A stretch of 64,000 bases of DNA from DATHTK01 sp035463295 (GCA_035463295.1 DATHTK010000115.1:1-64000); one strand, 5' to 3'; shown: positions 1 to 9,128, numbered from the stretch's first letter. The notes: generated by a model not told the origin, from the sequence alone. A program made the numbers and translations.

Positions 1-736
1 CCTCAGGGACAAGGGCGCGATGCGGGGTGTGATCTCGACCTCGGAGCACGACCCGAGGGTCTTGCGCGAGAAGGCCACAGCCCACCCCTCGATGGTCGGG
101 CTCGACCTCGCCTCCACGAGCTCGGAGCTGGACGAGCCGACGCTGCTGCCCGCCTTCGGTGAGGAGCGCTGCCAAGTTGCGGCACTCGACTACGGCGTGA
201 AGGGTTCCATCTACGAAGAGTTCAGGAGCCGGGGAATCTCGGTGCTGGCGATGCCCGGCTCGACGAACGCGCGGGAGATCCTCGCGTCGAACCCCGATGG
301 CCTCTTTCTCTCCAACGGACCCGGGGACCCCGCCGCTCTCGAGAGCGCGGTCGGCAACCTGCGCCCCGTTCTCGGCGAGGTGCCGGTCTTCGGCATCTGC
401 CTCGGGCACCAGCTCCTCGGGCTGGCCCTCGGCTGCGAGACCTACAAGCTACCCTTCGGGCACCACGGCGCCAACCACCCAGTACGCAACCTGAACACAG
501 GGAGGATCGAGATCACGAGCCAGAATCACGGTTTCGCCGTGCGCGAAGATACTATGCCAGCCGGCGTCGAGCTGACCCACCGCAACCTCTATGATGGCAC
601 CGTGGAAGGCATAGAGAGCCCGACTCTGGGTGCCTGGAGCGTGCAGTACCATCCGGAATCCAGCCCTGGCCCCCGCGACTCGGGCTACCTCTTCGACTGG
701 TTCGCGCAGAGCCTCTCCGAGAAGGCGCGCGCCTAG
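1..736 (+). CDS. carA: carbamoyl-phosphate synthase small subunit (3' part)
   Basis: This is the glutaminase subunit of carbamoyl-phosphate synthase. It hydrolyses glutamine and passes ammonia to CarB for pyrimidine and arginine synthesis. The window edge removes the 5' end; the open frame is entered at base 2, within a stretch reading LRDKGAMRGV that is typical of the CarA N-terminal domain. The class I amidotransferase domain is intact: the nucleophile elbow is GICLGHQLLGLALG with the catalytic Cys, and the His-Glu pair lies in QYHPESSPG. carB follows after 3 bases, so the two subunits are cotranscribed. Confidence 0.97.
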   Translation, partial: LRDKGAMRGVISTSEHDPRVLREKATAHPSMVGLDLASTSSELDEPTLLPAFGEERCQVAALDYGVKGSIYEEFRSRGISVLAMPGSTNAREILASNPDGLFLSNGPGDPAALESAVGNLRPVLGEVPVFGICLGHQLLGLALGCETYKLPFGHHGANHPVRNLNTGRIEITSQNHGFAVREDTMPAGVELTHRNLYDGTVEGIESPTLGAWSVQYHPESSPGPRDSGYLFDWFAQSLSEKARA

Positions 737-739
737 CCC

Positions 740-3700
740 TTGCCGCGCCGCGACGACATCTCGAGCGTCTTAATCGTCGGATCTGGCCCGATCGTGATCG
801 GGCAGGCCGCCGAGTTCGACTACTCCGGTACCCAGGCCTGCCGCGCCCTGCGCGACGAGGGCTACCGCGTGATCCTCGTGAACTCGAACCCCGCCACCAT
901 CATGACCGACCCCGAGGTAGCCGACGCAACCTACGTCGAACCCCTCACCGCGGGCGTGATAGAGGAGATCATCCGCCGCGAACGCCCCGACGCCCTCCTG
1001 CCTACCCTCGGCGGCCAGACCGCCCTGAACCTCGCCGTCGAGCTGCACGAAGCAAGCGTCCTCTACGACTACGGCGTCGAACTGCTCGGGGCCTCCGTCG
1101 AGTCGATCCACATGGCCGAGGACCGCCGGCTCTTCCGCGAGGCTATGGAACGCCTCGGCCTGAAGGTCCCCGAGAGCCGCACCGTCCGGAACCTCCATGA
1201 GGCAGAAGAGCTCGCCCAGCGTATCGGGTTCCCCCTTATAATCCGTCCCAGCTTCACCCTGGGCGGCACGGGCGGCTCGGTCGCCCACGACCCCGCCGAG
1301 CTCCGCCGCGCCGTCGCGGACGGCCTCGACGCGAGCCCCGTCCGCAGCACCCTCGTCGAAAAGAGCGTCGCCGGTTGGAAGGAGTTCGAGCTCGAGGTCA
1401 TGCGCGACCTCGACGATAACGTCGTCATCGTCTGCTCAATAGAGAACGTCGACCCCATGGGCGTCCATACCGGCGACTCTATCACCGTCGCCCCCGCCCA
1501 GACCCTCTCCGATAAGCAGTACCAGACCCTCCGTACCGCATCTTTACGCATAATACGCGAGATCGGGGTACAGACGGGGGGATCGAACATCCAATTCGCG
1601 GTCGACCCCGAGGGCGACGACTTCTACGTGATCGAGATGAACCCGCGGGTGAGTCGTTCGAGTGCGCTGGCGAGCAAGGCGACGGGCTTTCCGATAGCGA
1701 AGATAGCGGCGAAGCTCGCGGTCGGGTACTCGCTCGATGAGATCCCCAACGACATCACCCGGGCGACCCCGGCCTCATTCGAGCCCGCGCTCGACTACGT
1801 CGTCACCAAGATACCTCGCTTCGCCTTCGAGAAGTTCCCGGGGGCGGCGCCGCGGCTGACGACGCGGATGCACTCGGTGGGGGAGGTCATGGCGATCGGG
1901 CGGACCTTCACGGAGAGCCTGCTCAAGGCTCTCTCGTCTTTGGAGGTGGATTCCCAGGATGTGCTCGGGGTCCTCGACGAGCCGAACCCGTACAGGATCT
2001 TCGCGGTCCTCGACGCCCTGCGCGCCGGGATGGATATACCGGAGATCCACGCCCGCACCAGGATAGACCCCTTCTTTATCGCCTCCGCGGCCAGGATAGT
2101 CGCGGCCGAGGGATCCGTCTCCGGCACTTTCGACCCCGAGGAGCTGCGCGAGCTCAAGAGGATGGGCTTGACCGACGCGTCGCTCGCCGCGGCCTCCGGC
2201 ACCTCGACGGAGGTGGTGCGGGGCGTGCGGCAGGCCCTGGGGATAAGGCCGACATACAAGTCCGTCGATACCTGCGCCGGGGAGTTCCCGGCCCGGACCC
2301 CCTACTACTACTCGACCTACGAGACCGAGGACGAGGTCGTGCGGGGAGACAACCCCTCCGTCGTCGTCCTCGGGAGCGGGCCGAACCGCATCGGCCAGGG
2401 CGTGGAGTTCGACTACGCTTGCGTCCACGCCAGTTATGCGCTGAAAGAGAGCGGCTACGACGCGGTCATGGTCAACTCCAACCCCGAGACCGTCTCGACC
2501 GACTACGACACCTCGACCCGCCTCTACTTCGAGCCGCTCTCCGACGAGCACGTCCTCGAGGTAATAGGGCGCGAGAGGCCGCAGGGTGTGATCCTGCAGT
2601 TCGGCGGCCAGAGCCCGCTGAAGCTGGCCCATGGGCTGGAGAAGGCCGGTGCCAAGATTCTCGGCACCTCCCCCGACGCCATAGACCTCGCCGAGGACCG
2701 CTCGCGCTTCGGACGCCTCCTGACCGAGCTCGGCATCCCGCATCCCCGCTTCGGGACCGCGCGTACTGCTCAGGAGGCGCGCGACGTCGCGCGGGAGCTC
2801 GGCTACCCCGTCGTCGTCCGGCCGTCGTACGTCCTCGGCGGCAGGAGGATGGAGATCGTCTACGACGACGACGACCTCGACCTCTACTTGAGCACCAGCG
2901 TGCAGACCAGCGCGAGCCACCCGATCCTCATAGACAAGTTCAAGGAGGACTACGTCGAGGTCGACGTGGACGCGGTCTCCGACGGCGAGGACGTCTACGT
3001 GGGTGGGATCATGGAGCACGTCGAAGAGGCCGGGGTGCACTCGGGGGACTCCTCGTGCGTGACGCCCCCGATCACGATCCACAGGGTACTTCTGGACCGG
3101 ATCGAAGACTACACCCGGCGTCTGGCTCTTGCCGTTGGGGTCATAGGGTTGATGAACGTGCAGTTCGTGGTCAGGGGCGACGACGTGCTCGTCATCGAGT
3201 GCAACCCGCGGGCCTCGCGCACCGTCCCGTTCGTCTCCAAGGCGACCGGGGTGCCGCTGGCGAAGGTGGCCACGAGGGTGTTGCTCGGGGAGAAGCTCCG
3301 TGACATGCAGCTCTACCCGTCGTACAACGGGCACTTCTCCGTAAAGGCGCCGGTCTTCCCGTTCGACAGGTTCGCCGACGTCGACCCGCTGCTCGGACCC
3401 GAGATGCGCTCGACGGGGGAGGCGATGGGGATCGACCGCACCTTTGGCGGCGCCTTCGCCAAGGCCCTGAGCGCCGCCGGGCAGAAGCTGCCGGTGGCCG
3501 GGAGGGTCTACGTATCGGTCGCCAACCGGGACAAGCGGGCCGTCGTTCTCATAGCGCGCGCCTTCGCCGACCTGGGGTTCGAGATAGCCGCTAGCGAGGG
3601 GACGGCCGAGGTGCTCAAGAACAACGGGCTGCCGGTGACGGTCGTGCCGAAGATCGGGGAGCTCGGGGAGGACGTGCTCGGGATGATCGAAGCTGGTGAG

Positions 3701-3904
3701 GTGGACCTGATCCTGAACACGCCCTGGGGTCGCGGGCCGCGCACGGACGGGTACCTGATCCGGCGCAAAGCCCTCATGCACGGCGTTCCTTGCATTACGA
3801 CCCTCGCCGCTGCCGCCGCCGCCGTACAGGGGATAGAGGCCAGGATCCGGGGCGGCGCTAGCAGCGTTAGCCCCCTCCAGGGCCTCTACGCCGCGAGAGC
3901 GTGA
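740..3904 (+). CDS. carB: carbamoyl-phosphate synthase large subunit
   Basis: CarB uses two ATP, bicarbonate and ammonia from CarA to make carbamoyl phosphate. At 1054 residues it has the normal length, with two homologous ATP-grasp halves (roughly 1-400 and 550-935), each opening with a Rossmann-like segment (VGSGPIVIGQAAEFDYSG and LGSGPNRIGQGVEFDYA). The last ~120 residues form the MGS-type allosteric domain. The start is a TTG three bases after the carA stop, and the end overlaps the pyrK GTG as GTGA. Base composition changes inside the gene: codons end mostly in C up to about 1550 and mostly in G after it, with an ATAATAC motif at the change. Confidence 0.98.
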   Translation: MPRRDDISSVLIVGSGPIVIGQAAEFDYSGTQACRALRDEGYRVILVNSNPATIMTDPEVADATYVEPLTAGVIEEIIRRERPDALLPTLGGQTALNLAVELHEASVLYDYGVELLGASVESIHMAEDRRLFREAMERLGLKVPESRTVRNLHEAEELAQRIGFPLIIRPSFTLGGTGGSVAHDPAELRRAVADGLDASPVRSTLVEKSVAGWKEFELEVMRDLDDNVVIVCSIENVDPMGVHTGDSITVAPAQTLSDKQYQTLRTASLRIIREIGVQTGGSNIQFAVDPEGDDFYVIEMNPRVSRSSALASKATGFPIAKIAAKLAVGYSLDEIPNDITRATPASFEPALDYVVTKIPRFAFEKFPGAAPRLTTRMHSVGEVMAIGRTFTESLLKALSSLEVDSQDVLGVLDEPNPYRIFAVLDALRAGMDIPEIHARTRIDPFFIASAARIVAAEGSVSGTFDPEELRELKRMGLTDASLAAASGTSTEVVRGVRQALGIRPTYKSVDTCAGEFPARTPYYYSTYETEDEVVRGDNPSVVVLGSGPNRIGQGVEFDYACVHASYALKESGYDAVMVNSNPETVSTDYDTSTRLYFEPLSDEHVLEVIGRERPQGVILQFGGQSPLKLAHGLEKAGAKILGTSPDAIDLAEDRSRFGRLLTELGIPHPRFGTARTAQEARDVARELGYPVVVRPSYVLGGRRMEIVYDDDDLDLYLSTSVQTSASHPILIDKFKEDYVEVDVDAVSDGEDVYVGGIMEHVEEAGVHSGDSSCVTPPITIHRVLLDRIEDYTRRLALAVGVIGLMNVQFVVRGDDVLVIECNPRASRTVPFVSKATGVPLAKVATRVLLGEKLRDMQLYPSYNGHFSVKAPVFPFDRFADVDPLLGPEMRSTGEAMGIDRTFGGAFAKALSAAGQKLPVAGRVYVSVANRDKRAVVLIARAFADLGFEIAASEGTAEVLKNNGLPVTVVPKIGELGEDVLGMIEAGEVDLILNTPWGRGPRTDGYLIRRKALMHGVPCITTLAAAAAAVQGIEARIRGGASSVSPLQGLYAARA
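1550..1556 (+). repeat. ATAATAC motif at a C-rich to G-rich switch (carB)
   Basis: One of 11 exact copies of ATAATAC in the window. It encodes part of Ile-Ile in carB. The 60 bases at 1501-1560 hold about 22 C and 10 G; the 60 bases at 1681-1740 hold about 15 C and 22 G (hand counts). The switch is milder here than at the other sites. Confidence 0.5.
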
Positions 3905-4629
3905 AGTTCTACGCCGTAACGCTCTTGGGCCGCAGGCGCCTCGGCGCTTACACCGTTCTCGACTACCGCTGGCCGGAGCCCGTGGAGCCGGGACAGTTCG
4001 TGATGGCCCGCCTCAACGGCTACCCCGTTACGCTCGATCCCTTTCTCGCCAGGCCCTTCTCCTTCTACGACCACGACGGCGAGGTTGCGAGCCTCCTCTT
4101 TGAAGTCCGGGGTCGCGGTACCGCCCTTCTCGACCGCGCGGCGCGGAGGATCGAGGTAACGGCCCCTCTCGGGCAGGGGTTCCGCATCGAGGCGGGACCG
4201 GCGGCACTCGTCGGTGGCGGCATCGGCATCGCGCCGATGAAGATCCTCAGCCGCCGCCTCGATACCTTGGGCATACCCCACGACGTGTACCTCGGCTTCG
4301 CTGACGCCGCGATGGCAGAAGCGGCGCGGGCGTTCCCGGGCGCGACGGTGGCGACCGTGGACGGGTCGCTCGGGACCCGCGGGACCGTGCTCGACGCGGC
4401 TCCAGACCTCGCGCGCTACCCGGCGGTCTACGCCTGCGGGCCGAACCCGATGCTGGCGGCCGTCAAGCTCGCGGCCGGCGCGGGTCGCGTCCGCCAGCTC
4501 TCTGTCGAGGAGAGGATGGGGTGCGGCAACGGCTCGTGCAACGGATGCGTGGTGCCGGTCGCCGGTCGCGGTTACGTCCGCTCGTGCGTCGAGGGACCCG
4601 TCTTCGACGCGGAGGCGCTCGCGTGGTAG
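3901..4629 (+). CDS. pyrK: dihydroorotate dehydrogenase electron transfer subunit
   Basis: PyrK is the FAD and [2Fe-2S] subunit that moves electrons from class 1B dihydroorotate dehydrogenase to NAD+. Its ferredoxin-reductase-like fold shows an FAD-binding segment (ARPFSFYD, residues ~60-67), a glycine-rich nucleotide site (GGGIGIAPMKIL) and a C-terminal cluster of cysteines (MGCGNGSCNGC, then RSC) that binds the iron-sulfur cluster. The length of 242 residues is usual. The GTG start overlaps the carB stop by four bases, and pyrD follows with overlap, so PyrK and PyrD are made as a pair. Confidence 0.96.
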   Translation: MKFYAVTLLGRRRLGAYTVLDYRWPEPVEPGQFVMARLNGYPVTLDPFLARPFSFYDHDGEVASLLFEVRGRGTALLDRAARRIEVTAPLGQGFRIEAGPAALVGGGIGIAPMKILSRRLDTLGIPHDVYLGFADAAMAEAARAFPGATVATVDGSLGTRGTVLDAAPDLARYPAVYACGPNPMLAAVKLAAGAGRVRQLSVEERMGCGNGSCNGCVVPVAGRGYVRSCVEGPVFDAEALAW

Positions 4630-5534
4630 TGCGCGAGGGAAAAACGGGCGTGGAGCTCGCGGTGGAGCTGTGCGGGATCCCCTTGCGCACGCCCCTCGTG
4701 CCGGCGTCGGGGACGCTCGCGCGGGAGGCCCTCGGCGAGGTCGAGGGAGTATACGGAGCGATCCTGCCAAAGACCACGACCCCTCATCCGCGGGCCGGAA
4801 ATCCCCCGCCCCGCGTCGCCGAGACCCCGTCCGGGATGGTCAATTCGATCGGGCTGCAAAACGCGGGGGTGGAGCGGTTTCTCAAAGACCTCGACGCATT
4901 CGACCTCGGCGTACCCCTCTTCGTCTCGGTGGCGGGGGATACGGTCGAGGAGTTTCGCACGCTGTGCGAACGCGTCGCCGCCGACGAGCGGGTCGCGGCG
5001 ATAGAGCTCAACCTCTCGTGTCCCAACGTGGAGTGCGGCGGGCTGACCTTCTGCGCCGGCCCCGCCTCGGTCGAGGAGGTCGTCGCGGCCTGCCGCGCCG
5101 CCGCCCCGCGAATGACCCTCCTCGCCAAGCTCACCAACGAGGGCGTGGTCGAGAACGCGCTCGCCGCGGAGGCCACCGGAGTCGACGCGCTAACCGTCAT
5201 AAACACCCTCCCTGCGCTAACGATTGACCCTTACGGACGGAAGGTGCTCGTGCGTGGCGGGCTCTCGGGGCCCGCCATAAAGCCCGTCGCTCTCCGGGCG
5301 GTCTACGACGTATCGCGGGCCGTAGGGGTGCCCGTGGTCGGCAGTGGGGGCGTGGTCAGCGGGCAAGACGTAGCGGAGTTCATGCTCGCGGGGGCGAGCG
5401 CGGTCCAGGTTGGGACGGCGAGCTTCGTCCGGGAGCCAAGAGAGATCCTGGAGGAGTTCTCCGCGTACCTCGTCGATATCGGGCTCGACGCGAAGCACTT
5501 GACGGGGGCTTTGCACGACGTTTCTGGCCACTGA
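4623..5534 (+). CDS. pyrD: dihydroorotate dehydrogenase, class 1B catalytic subunit
   Basis: This enzyme oxidises dihydroorotate to orotate with FMN, the fourth step of UMP synthesis. The barrel protein of 303 residues carries the class 1 catalytic Cys in NLSCPNV and the C-terminal FMN phosphate site (VVGSGGVVSGQD). Pairing with pyrK marks it as the NAD-linked class 1B type. I chose GTG 4623, which lies 7 bases after a GGAGG (4611-4615) inside the end of pyrK; an in-frame GTG at 4629 is the alternative. Confidence 0.95.
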   Translation: MVVREGKTGVELAVELCGIPLRTPLVPASGTLAREALGEVEGVYGAILPKTTTPHPRAGNPPPRVAETPSGMVNSIGLQNAGVERFLKDLDAFDLGVPLFVSVAGDTVEEFRTLCERVAADERVAAIELNLSCPNVECGGLTFCAGPASVEEVVAACRAAAPRMTLLAKLTNEGVVENALAAEATGVDALTVINTLPALTIDPYGRKVLVRGGLSGPAIKPVALRAVYDVSRAVGVPVVGSGGVVSGQDVAEFMLAGASAVQVGTASFVREPREILEEFSAYLVDIGLDAKHLTGALHDVSGH

Positions 5535-5560
5535 CGGGCGATGAAAGCCGGTGTTATACT
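5531..5560 (+). promoter_or_regulatory. sigma70-type promoter giving a leaderless mihF mRNA
   Basis: A -10 box TATACT (5555-5560) follows a -35-like CTGACG (5531-5536) with an 18-base spacer. Transcription would begin near 5567-5570, on or next to the mihF start codon, so the mRNA would have no leader and no Shine-Dalgarno. Leaderless mRNAs are common in actinobacteria. Confidence 0.55.
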
Positions 5561-5569
5561 AGCGCGTTG

Positions 5570-5893
5570 ATGTTGAGGCGGGCACCAGAACGAACGGCAG
5601 AGGAACGTCGGAACGCGCTCGAGGAGGCCAACCGGGTGCGCTTCGCGCGGGCGGCCGCCAAGAGGGACCTCAAGAGCGGGCGGCTCGGGATCTACGAGCT
5701 GCTCATGGACCCCTCCGAGGAGCTCAAGGGCGCCAAGGTTGAGGAGATGCTTCTCGCGGTCCGGGGCATGGGACGCATAAAGGTAACGCGGCTCATGCGG
5801 GAGGCCGGGATCAGCCGTTCCAAGACCCTCGTCGGGCTCACTCACGGCCAGCGGGACCGTTTGATCAGGACTCTCGGGTGCGAGGAAGGCTGA
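5570..5893 (+). CDS. mihF: actinobacterial integration host factor mIHF
   Basis: This is a small basic nucleoid protein of 107 residues. A charged N-terminal helix with many Arg/Lys/Glu (residues ~10-35) leads into a helix-two-turn-helix-like half with LLAVRGMGRIKVTRLM and ISRSKTLVGLTHGQRDRL, matching the mycobacterial IHF family. The family bends and compacts DNA and aids integrase reactions. It sits just before gmk as in mycobacteria. I chose ATG 5570; a TTG three bases upstream is also in frame. The -10 box lies directly before it, so translation is probably leaderless. The 3' end overlaps gmk by 16 bases. Confidence 0.93.
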   Translation: MLRRAPERTAEERRNALEEANRVRFARAAAKRDLKSGRLGIYELLMDPSEELKGAKVEEMLLAVRGMGRIKVTRLMREAGISRSKTLVGLTHGQRDRLIRTLGCEEG

Positions 5894-6441
5894 TCGTCGT
5901 CTCCGGGCCCTCCGGAGCCGGGAAGTCCACCCTGATAAGGGAGGCGCTCGACGCCGTGCCGAAGCTCGCCTACTCGGTCTCGGCCACCACCCGCGACCCG
6001 CGCCCGGGCGAGGTCGACGGCGAGCACTACATCTTCCTCTCCCGCGATGAGTTCGAGAAGAGGATAGGCGAGGGCTACTTCCTGGAGTGGGCCGAGTACT
6101 CGGGTAACCTCTACGGGACCCCGGTGAGCCGCGTGGAGGCGCTGCTGGAGAGCGGGCGGTCCGTGATCCTGGAGATAGAATTGCAGGGGTCCCGCAAGGT
6201 GCGCGAGAAGCGGCCGGACGCGGTGATGGTCTTCGTCCGGGCGCCCTCGCTCGAAGAGACCCGGCGCCGGCTCGAAGGCCGGGCGACCGAGACCTCCGAG
6301 GCCCTCGAGACGCGCCTCGCTACCGCCGTCGAGGAGGTCGCGGCTCGGGAGGAGTTCGACTACGAGGTCGTCAACGGCGAGCGCGAGCAAGCCCGCAGGG
6401 ACATGATAGACGTGATGGAAAAGGTAACTTCAGGAGGCTAG
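5878..6441 (+). CDS. gmk: guanylate kinase
   Basis: Guanylate kinase phosphorylates GMP to GDP with ATP. The 187-residue protein shows the P-loop GPSGAGKST near the N-terminus, the GMP-binding segment VSATTRDPRPGEVDGEHY and the lid Arg region ETRRRLEGRATE. The GTG start overlaps the end of mihF, placing gmk in one operon with mihF, rpoZ and coaBC. Confidence 0.97.
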   Translation: MRGRLIVVSGPSGAGKSTLIREALDAVPKLAYSVSATTRDPRPGEVDGEHYIFLSRDEFEKRIGEGYFLEWAEYSGNLYGTPVSRVEALLESGRSVILEIELQGSRKVREKRPDAVMVFVRAPSLEETRRRLEGRATETSEALETRLATAVEEVAAREEFDYEVVNGEREQARRDMIDVMEKVTSGG

Positions 6442-6443
6442 AG

Positions 6444-6791
6444 ATGCTGAACGAGCTTAAGATCGACGAGCTTCTGGACAAGGTGGACTCCCGCTACGGG
6501 CTGGTCGTGGCCAGCGCCAAGAGGGCGCGTCAGATCAACGAGTACACCGCCACCCTGGGGCTCAACGAGTCCCTCGGGATCCCCGGTCCCCAGGTCCACA
6601 CCCGCTCCCAACATCCCTTGAGCATAGCTATCGAGGAGCTGCGGACGGGCAGGCTCGAGGTCGGTTTCAAGGAGCGCTTGGAGAGCGTGGAGGAGGACGA
6701 CACCGGCGACGCCTTCCTCGACGAGACCGGTGAGACCCCCGACGCGACCGTCGATACCGCCGCCCCAGACGGCTCCGAAGGCGTGGCCTAG
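6444..6791 (+). CDS. rpoZ: RNA polymerase omega subunit
   Basis: Omega helps fold and assemble the beta' subunit of RNA polymerase. The conserved part is the N-terminal ~75 residues, with the block YGLVVASAKRARQINEY and a later helix HPLSIAIEELRTGRL. The remaining ~40 residues are an acidic low-complexity tail rich in Asp, Glu and Thr. A good Shine-Dalgarno AGGAGG (6432-6437) precedes the ATG. Position after gmk and before coaBC is the classic bacterial order. Confidence 0.95.
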   Translation: MLNELKIDELLDKVDSRYGLVVASAKRARQINEYTATLGLNESLGIPGPQVHTRSQHPLSIAIEELRTGRLEVGFKERLESVEEDDTGDAFLDETGETPDATVDTAAPDGSEGVA

Positions 6792-6813
6792 GACCCACGA
6801 GACCCAGCGTCCT

Positions 6814-7887
6814 TTGATACTGGTCTCGGTCGGTCCCGCCCCCGGGGCCCTCGCGGTTCCGGAGGTCGTCCGCGAGATCGCCGGCGCCGGCTACCGGGTC
6901 GCGGTGACCCTGGAGCCCGGTACGCGCCACTTTGTCGGACCCGCCGCCTTCGCGGACGTAGCTTCGGTCGGTGATCCCAAGGGTTCTCCGGAGGTCGTCG
7001 TATTCGCGCCGGCCGTCGCGGGCACGCTGGCGCGGCTCGCGCGCGGGCTCCACGAACCGGGCGGGACGATCTTCGTCGCCCCCGACCTCGACGCCGCAAC
7101 CGCCGCGCATCCCGCGGTGCGGGAGAACCTCGCGTTGTTGCGCAACGACGGCGTACGGGTCATCGGGGGAGGGGGGGCAGGTATGACCCCGGCGGGCGAG
7201 ATCGTCGCCCGGGTGCTCTCGGGCATGCGCGGCCCGATGAGCGGGCTAAAGATGCTCGTGAGCGCGGGGGGCACGCGGGAGCCGATGGACAGCGTGCGCT
7301 TTATAGGGAACCGTTCCTCGGGGAAGATGGGCCTGGCAGTGGCGCGTGAGGCCGTGAGGCTCGGGGGCGAGGTCACGGTCGTGGCCGCCAACGTCTCGTC
7401 TGCGGAGCCGGGGGTGGCTTGGGTCCCCGTCGAGACGGTAGAGGAGTTGAGGGCGGAGGTGCTGGGGCGCGCCGGCGCGGTCGATGCCCTCGTGATGGCC
7501 GCTGCGGTCTCGGACTTCGCGCCCGCCTCGCCGGTCAAAGAGAAGGTTCGGCGCGGGGAGGGTGGGATGACCTTGGAGCTCCGGCCGACGGCCGACGTGC
7601 TAAAGGCGGTGCGCGAGGAGAACCCCGACCTCTTTGTGGTAGGATTCGCCGCGACGCACGGCGACCCCGTCGCCGACGCCCGGGAGAAGCTGCGGAAAAA
7701 GGGCGCCGACCTCGTCGTGGGGAACGACATCTCCCGCGCAGGTATCGGGTTCGGTGCCGAGGAGAACGAAGTCTACCTCGTCCGCCGCAGCGGGGAGCGC
7801 TTCGTCCCCCGGGCCTCCAAGAGCGAGGTGGCCCGTGCGATACTCGATACCATGATGGCCGCAATGAAACAGGAGAGTCAGAGGTAG
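6814..7887 (+). CDS. coaBC: CoaBC: PPC synthetase with a degenerate PPC decarboxylase domain
   Basis: CoaBC normally carries phosphopantothenoylcysteine decarboxylase (CoaC, FMN) followed by the synthetase (CoaB) of coenzyme A synthesis. The CoaB half (from about residue 145) looks sound: VSAGGTREPMDSVRFIGN, SSGKMG, the KVRR region and VVGNDISRAGIGFG. The CoaC half aligns in outline but the family signatures are gone. There is no TGGIAAYK opening and no active-site His segment. The PAMN loop is replaced by APDLD, and the cysteine-containing ACGDxGxGR lid by GGGGAGMTPAGE. The start is uncertain: TTG 6814 fits the fold, while an ATG at 6730 would overlap rpoZ by 62 bases. Confidence 0.85.
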   Translation: MILVSVGPAPGALAVPEVVREIAGAGYRVAVTLEPGTRHFVGPAAFADVASVGDPKGSPEVVVFAPAVAGTLARLARGLHEPGGTIFVAPDLDAATAAHPAVRENLALLRNDGVRVIGGGGAGMTPAGEIVARVLSGMRGPMSGLKMLVSAGGTREPMDSVRFIGNRSSGKMGLAVAREAVRLGGEVTVVAANVSSAEPGVAWVPVETVEELRAEVLGRAGAVDALVMAAAVSDFAPASPVKEKVRRGEGGMTLELRPTADVLKAVREENPDLFVVGFAATHGDPVADAREKLRKKGADLVVGNDISRAGIGFGAEENEVYLVRRSGERFVPRASKSEVARAILDTMMAAMKQESQR

Positions 7888-7889
7888 GA

Positions 7890-9128
7890 ATGGCGCAGAG
7901 AACGGTCGGAAGGACAGCCTGGAACGCGGCGGACGATCAGAAACTCAAGAGCTCGCACCTGTTCACTTCGGAGTCCGTCACAGAGGGTCATCCCGACAAA
8001 ATAGCCGACCAGATCTCCGACGCCATCCTCGACGCCGCCATTGCGGATGACCCGATGAGCCGGGTGGCCTGCGAGACGCTCGTAACCACCGGGCTCGTGA
8101 TCGTCGCCGGCGAGATGACGACCACAACCTACGTGGACATCCCGACCCTGGTGCGCGAGAAGGTCTCCCAGATCGGTTACACCCGGGCAAAGTTCGGCTT
8201 CGACGCCGAGACCTGCGGTGTGATCACCTCGATAGACCCGCAGTCGCCGGATATCGCCCAGGGCGTGGACCGCGCCTACGAGGTGCGCGACGACGACGCG
8301 GCCATAGACGAGATCGGGGCGGGCGACCAGGGCATGATGTTCGGATACGCCTGCGAGGAGACCCAGGAGCTGATGCCGCTGCCCATAACCCTCGCTCACG
8401 CCCTCACCCGTCGCCTCTCGGAGGTCCGCAAGAGCGGCGACCTTCCATACCTCCGGCCCGACGGCAAGAGCCAGGTGACGGTGCGCTACGAGGGCGACCA
8501 CCCCGTGGGCGTCGAAAAGGTCCTGATCAGTGCCCAGCACCGCGACGGGGTGGAGGACCGAATCAGGGGGGATATAATCGAGGCGGTGATCCGCCCCGTG
8601 ATGCCGGAGGAGTTCTTCGAGGAGGCCACGGCCGAGATCCTGGTAAACCCGACCGGGCGATTCGTGACCGGCGGACCCCAGGGCGATACGGGACTGACCG
8701 GGCGCAAGATCATCGTCGACACCTACGGGGGAGCGGCGCCGCACGGTGGGGGGGCTTTCTCCGGCAAGGACGCAACGAAAGTCGACCGCTCGGGCTCCTA
8801 TGCCGCTCGGTGGGTCGCCAAGAACGTGGTCGCCGCGGGTCTGGCAAAGCGGTGCATGGTCCAGGTCGCCTACGCCATCGGCGTCGCCCACCCGGTGAGC
8901 CTGATGGTCGAGACGTTCGGCACGGCGAACGTAGATCCCACCTCGCTCGGAACGCTGGTCCTAGATCACTTCGACCTGCGCCCGGGCGCGATTATCCGCG
9001 ACCTGGACCTGCGCACTCCGGTCTTCGCCCGTACGGCCGCCTACGGGCATTTCGGCCGCCGCGAACCGGGTTTCACGTGGGAGGAGACCTCCCGCTCCGA
9101 CGCCCTCCGTTACGCCGCCGGCCTGTAG
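7890..9128 (+). CDS. metK: S-adenosylmethionine synthetase
   Basis: MetK makes S-adenosylmethionine from methionine and ATP. The 412-residue protein starts its conserved core at FTSESVTEGHPDKIADQISD. It also has the hexapeptide GAGDQGMMFGYA and the phosphate-binding GGGAFSGKDATKVDRS loop. The ATG lies two bases after the coaBC stop. The first ~20 residues are an extension before the family core; no other start fits better. Confidence 0.97.
   Translation: MAQRTVGRTAWNAADDQKLKSSHLFTSESVTEGHPDKIADQISDAILDAAIADDPMSRVACETLVTTGLVIVAGEMTTTTYVDIPTLVREKVSQIGYTRAKFGFDAETCGVITSIDPQSPDIAQGVDRAYEVRDDDAAIDEIGAGDQGMMFGYACEETQELMPLPITLAHALTRRLSEVRKSGDLPYLRPDGKSQVTVRYEGDHPVGVEKVLISAQHRDGVEDRIRGDIIEAVIRPVMPEEFFEEATAEILVNPTGRFVTGGPQGDTGLTGRKIIVDTYGGAAPHGGGAFSGKDATKVDRSGSYAARWVAKNVVAAGLAKRCMVQVAYAIGVAHPVSLMVETFGTANVDPTSLGTLVLDHFDLRPGAIIRDLDLRTPVFARTAAYGHFGRREPGFTWEETSRSDALRYAAGL

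Noticed and set aside
1775..3781. A 668-codon open frame antisense to carB
   Set aside because: It mirrors carB codons, a common effect in GC-rich DNA; its protein is rich in Arg, His, Asp, Gly and Val with no family resemblance, and carB is beyond doubt.
7861..7900. SAM riboswitch before metK
   Set aside because: Only two bases separate coaBC from metK, so there is no room for one.
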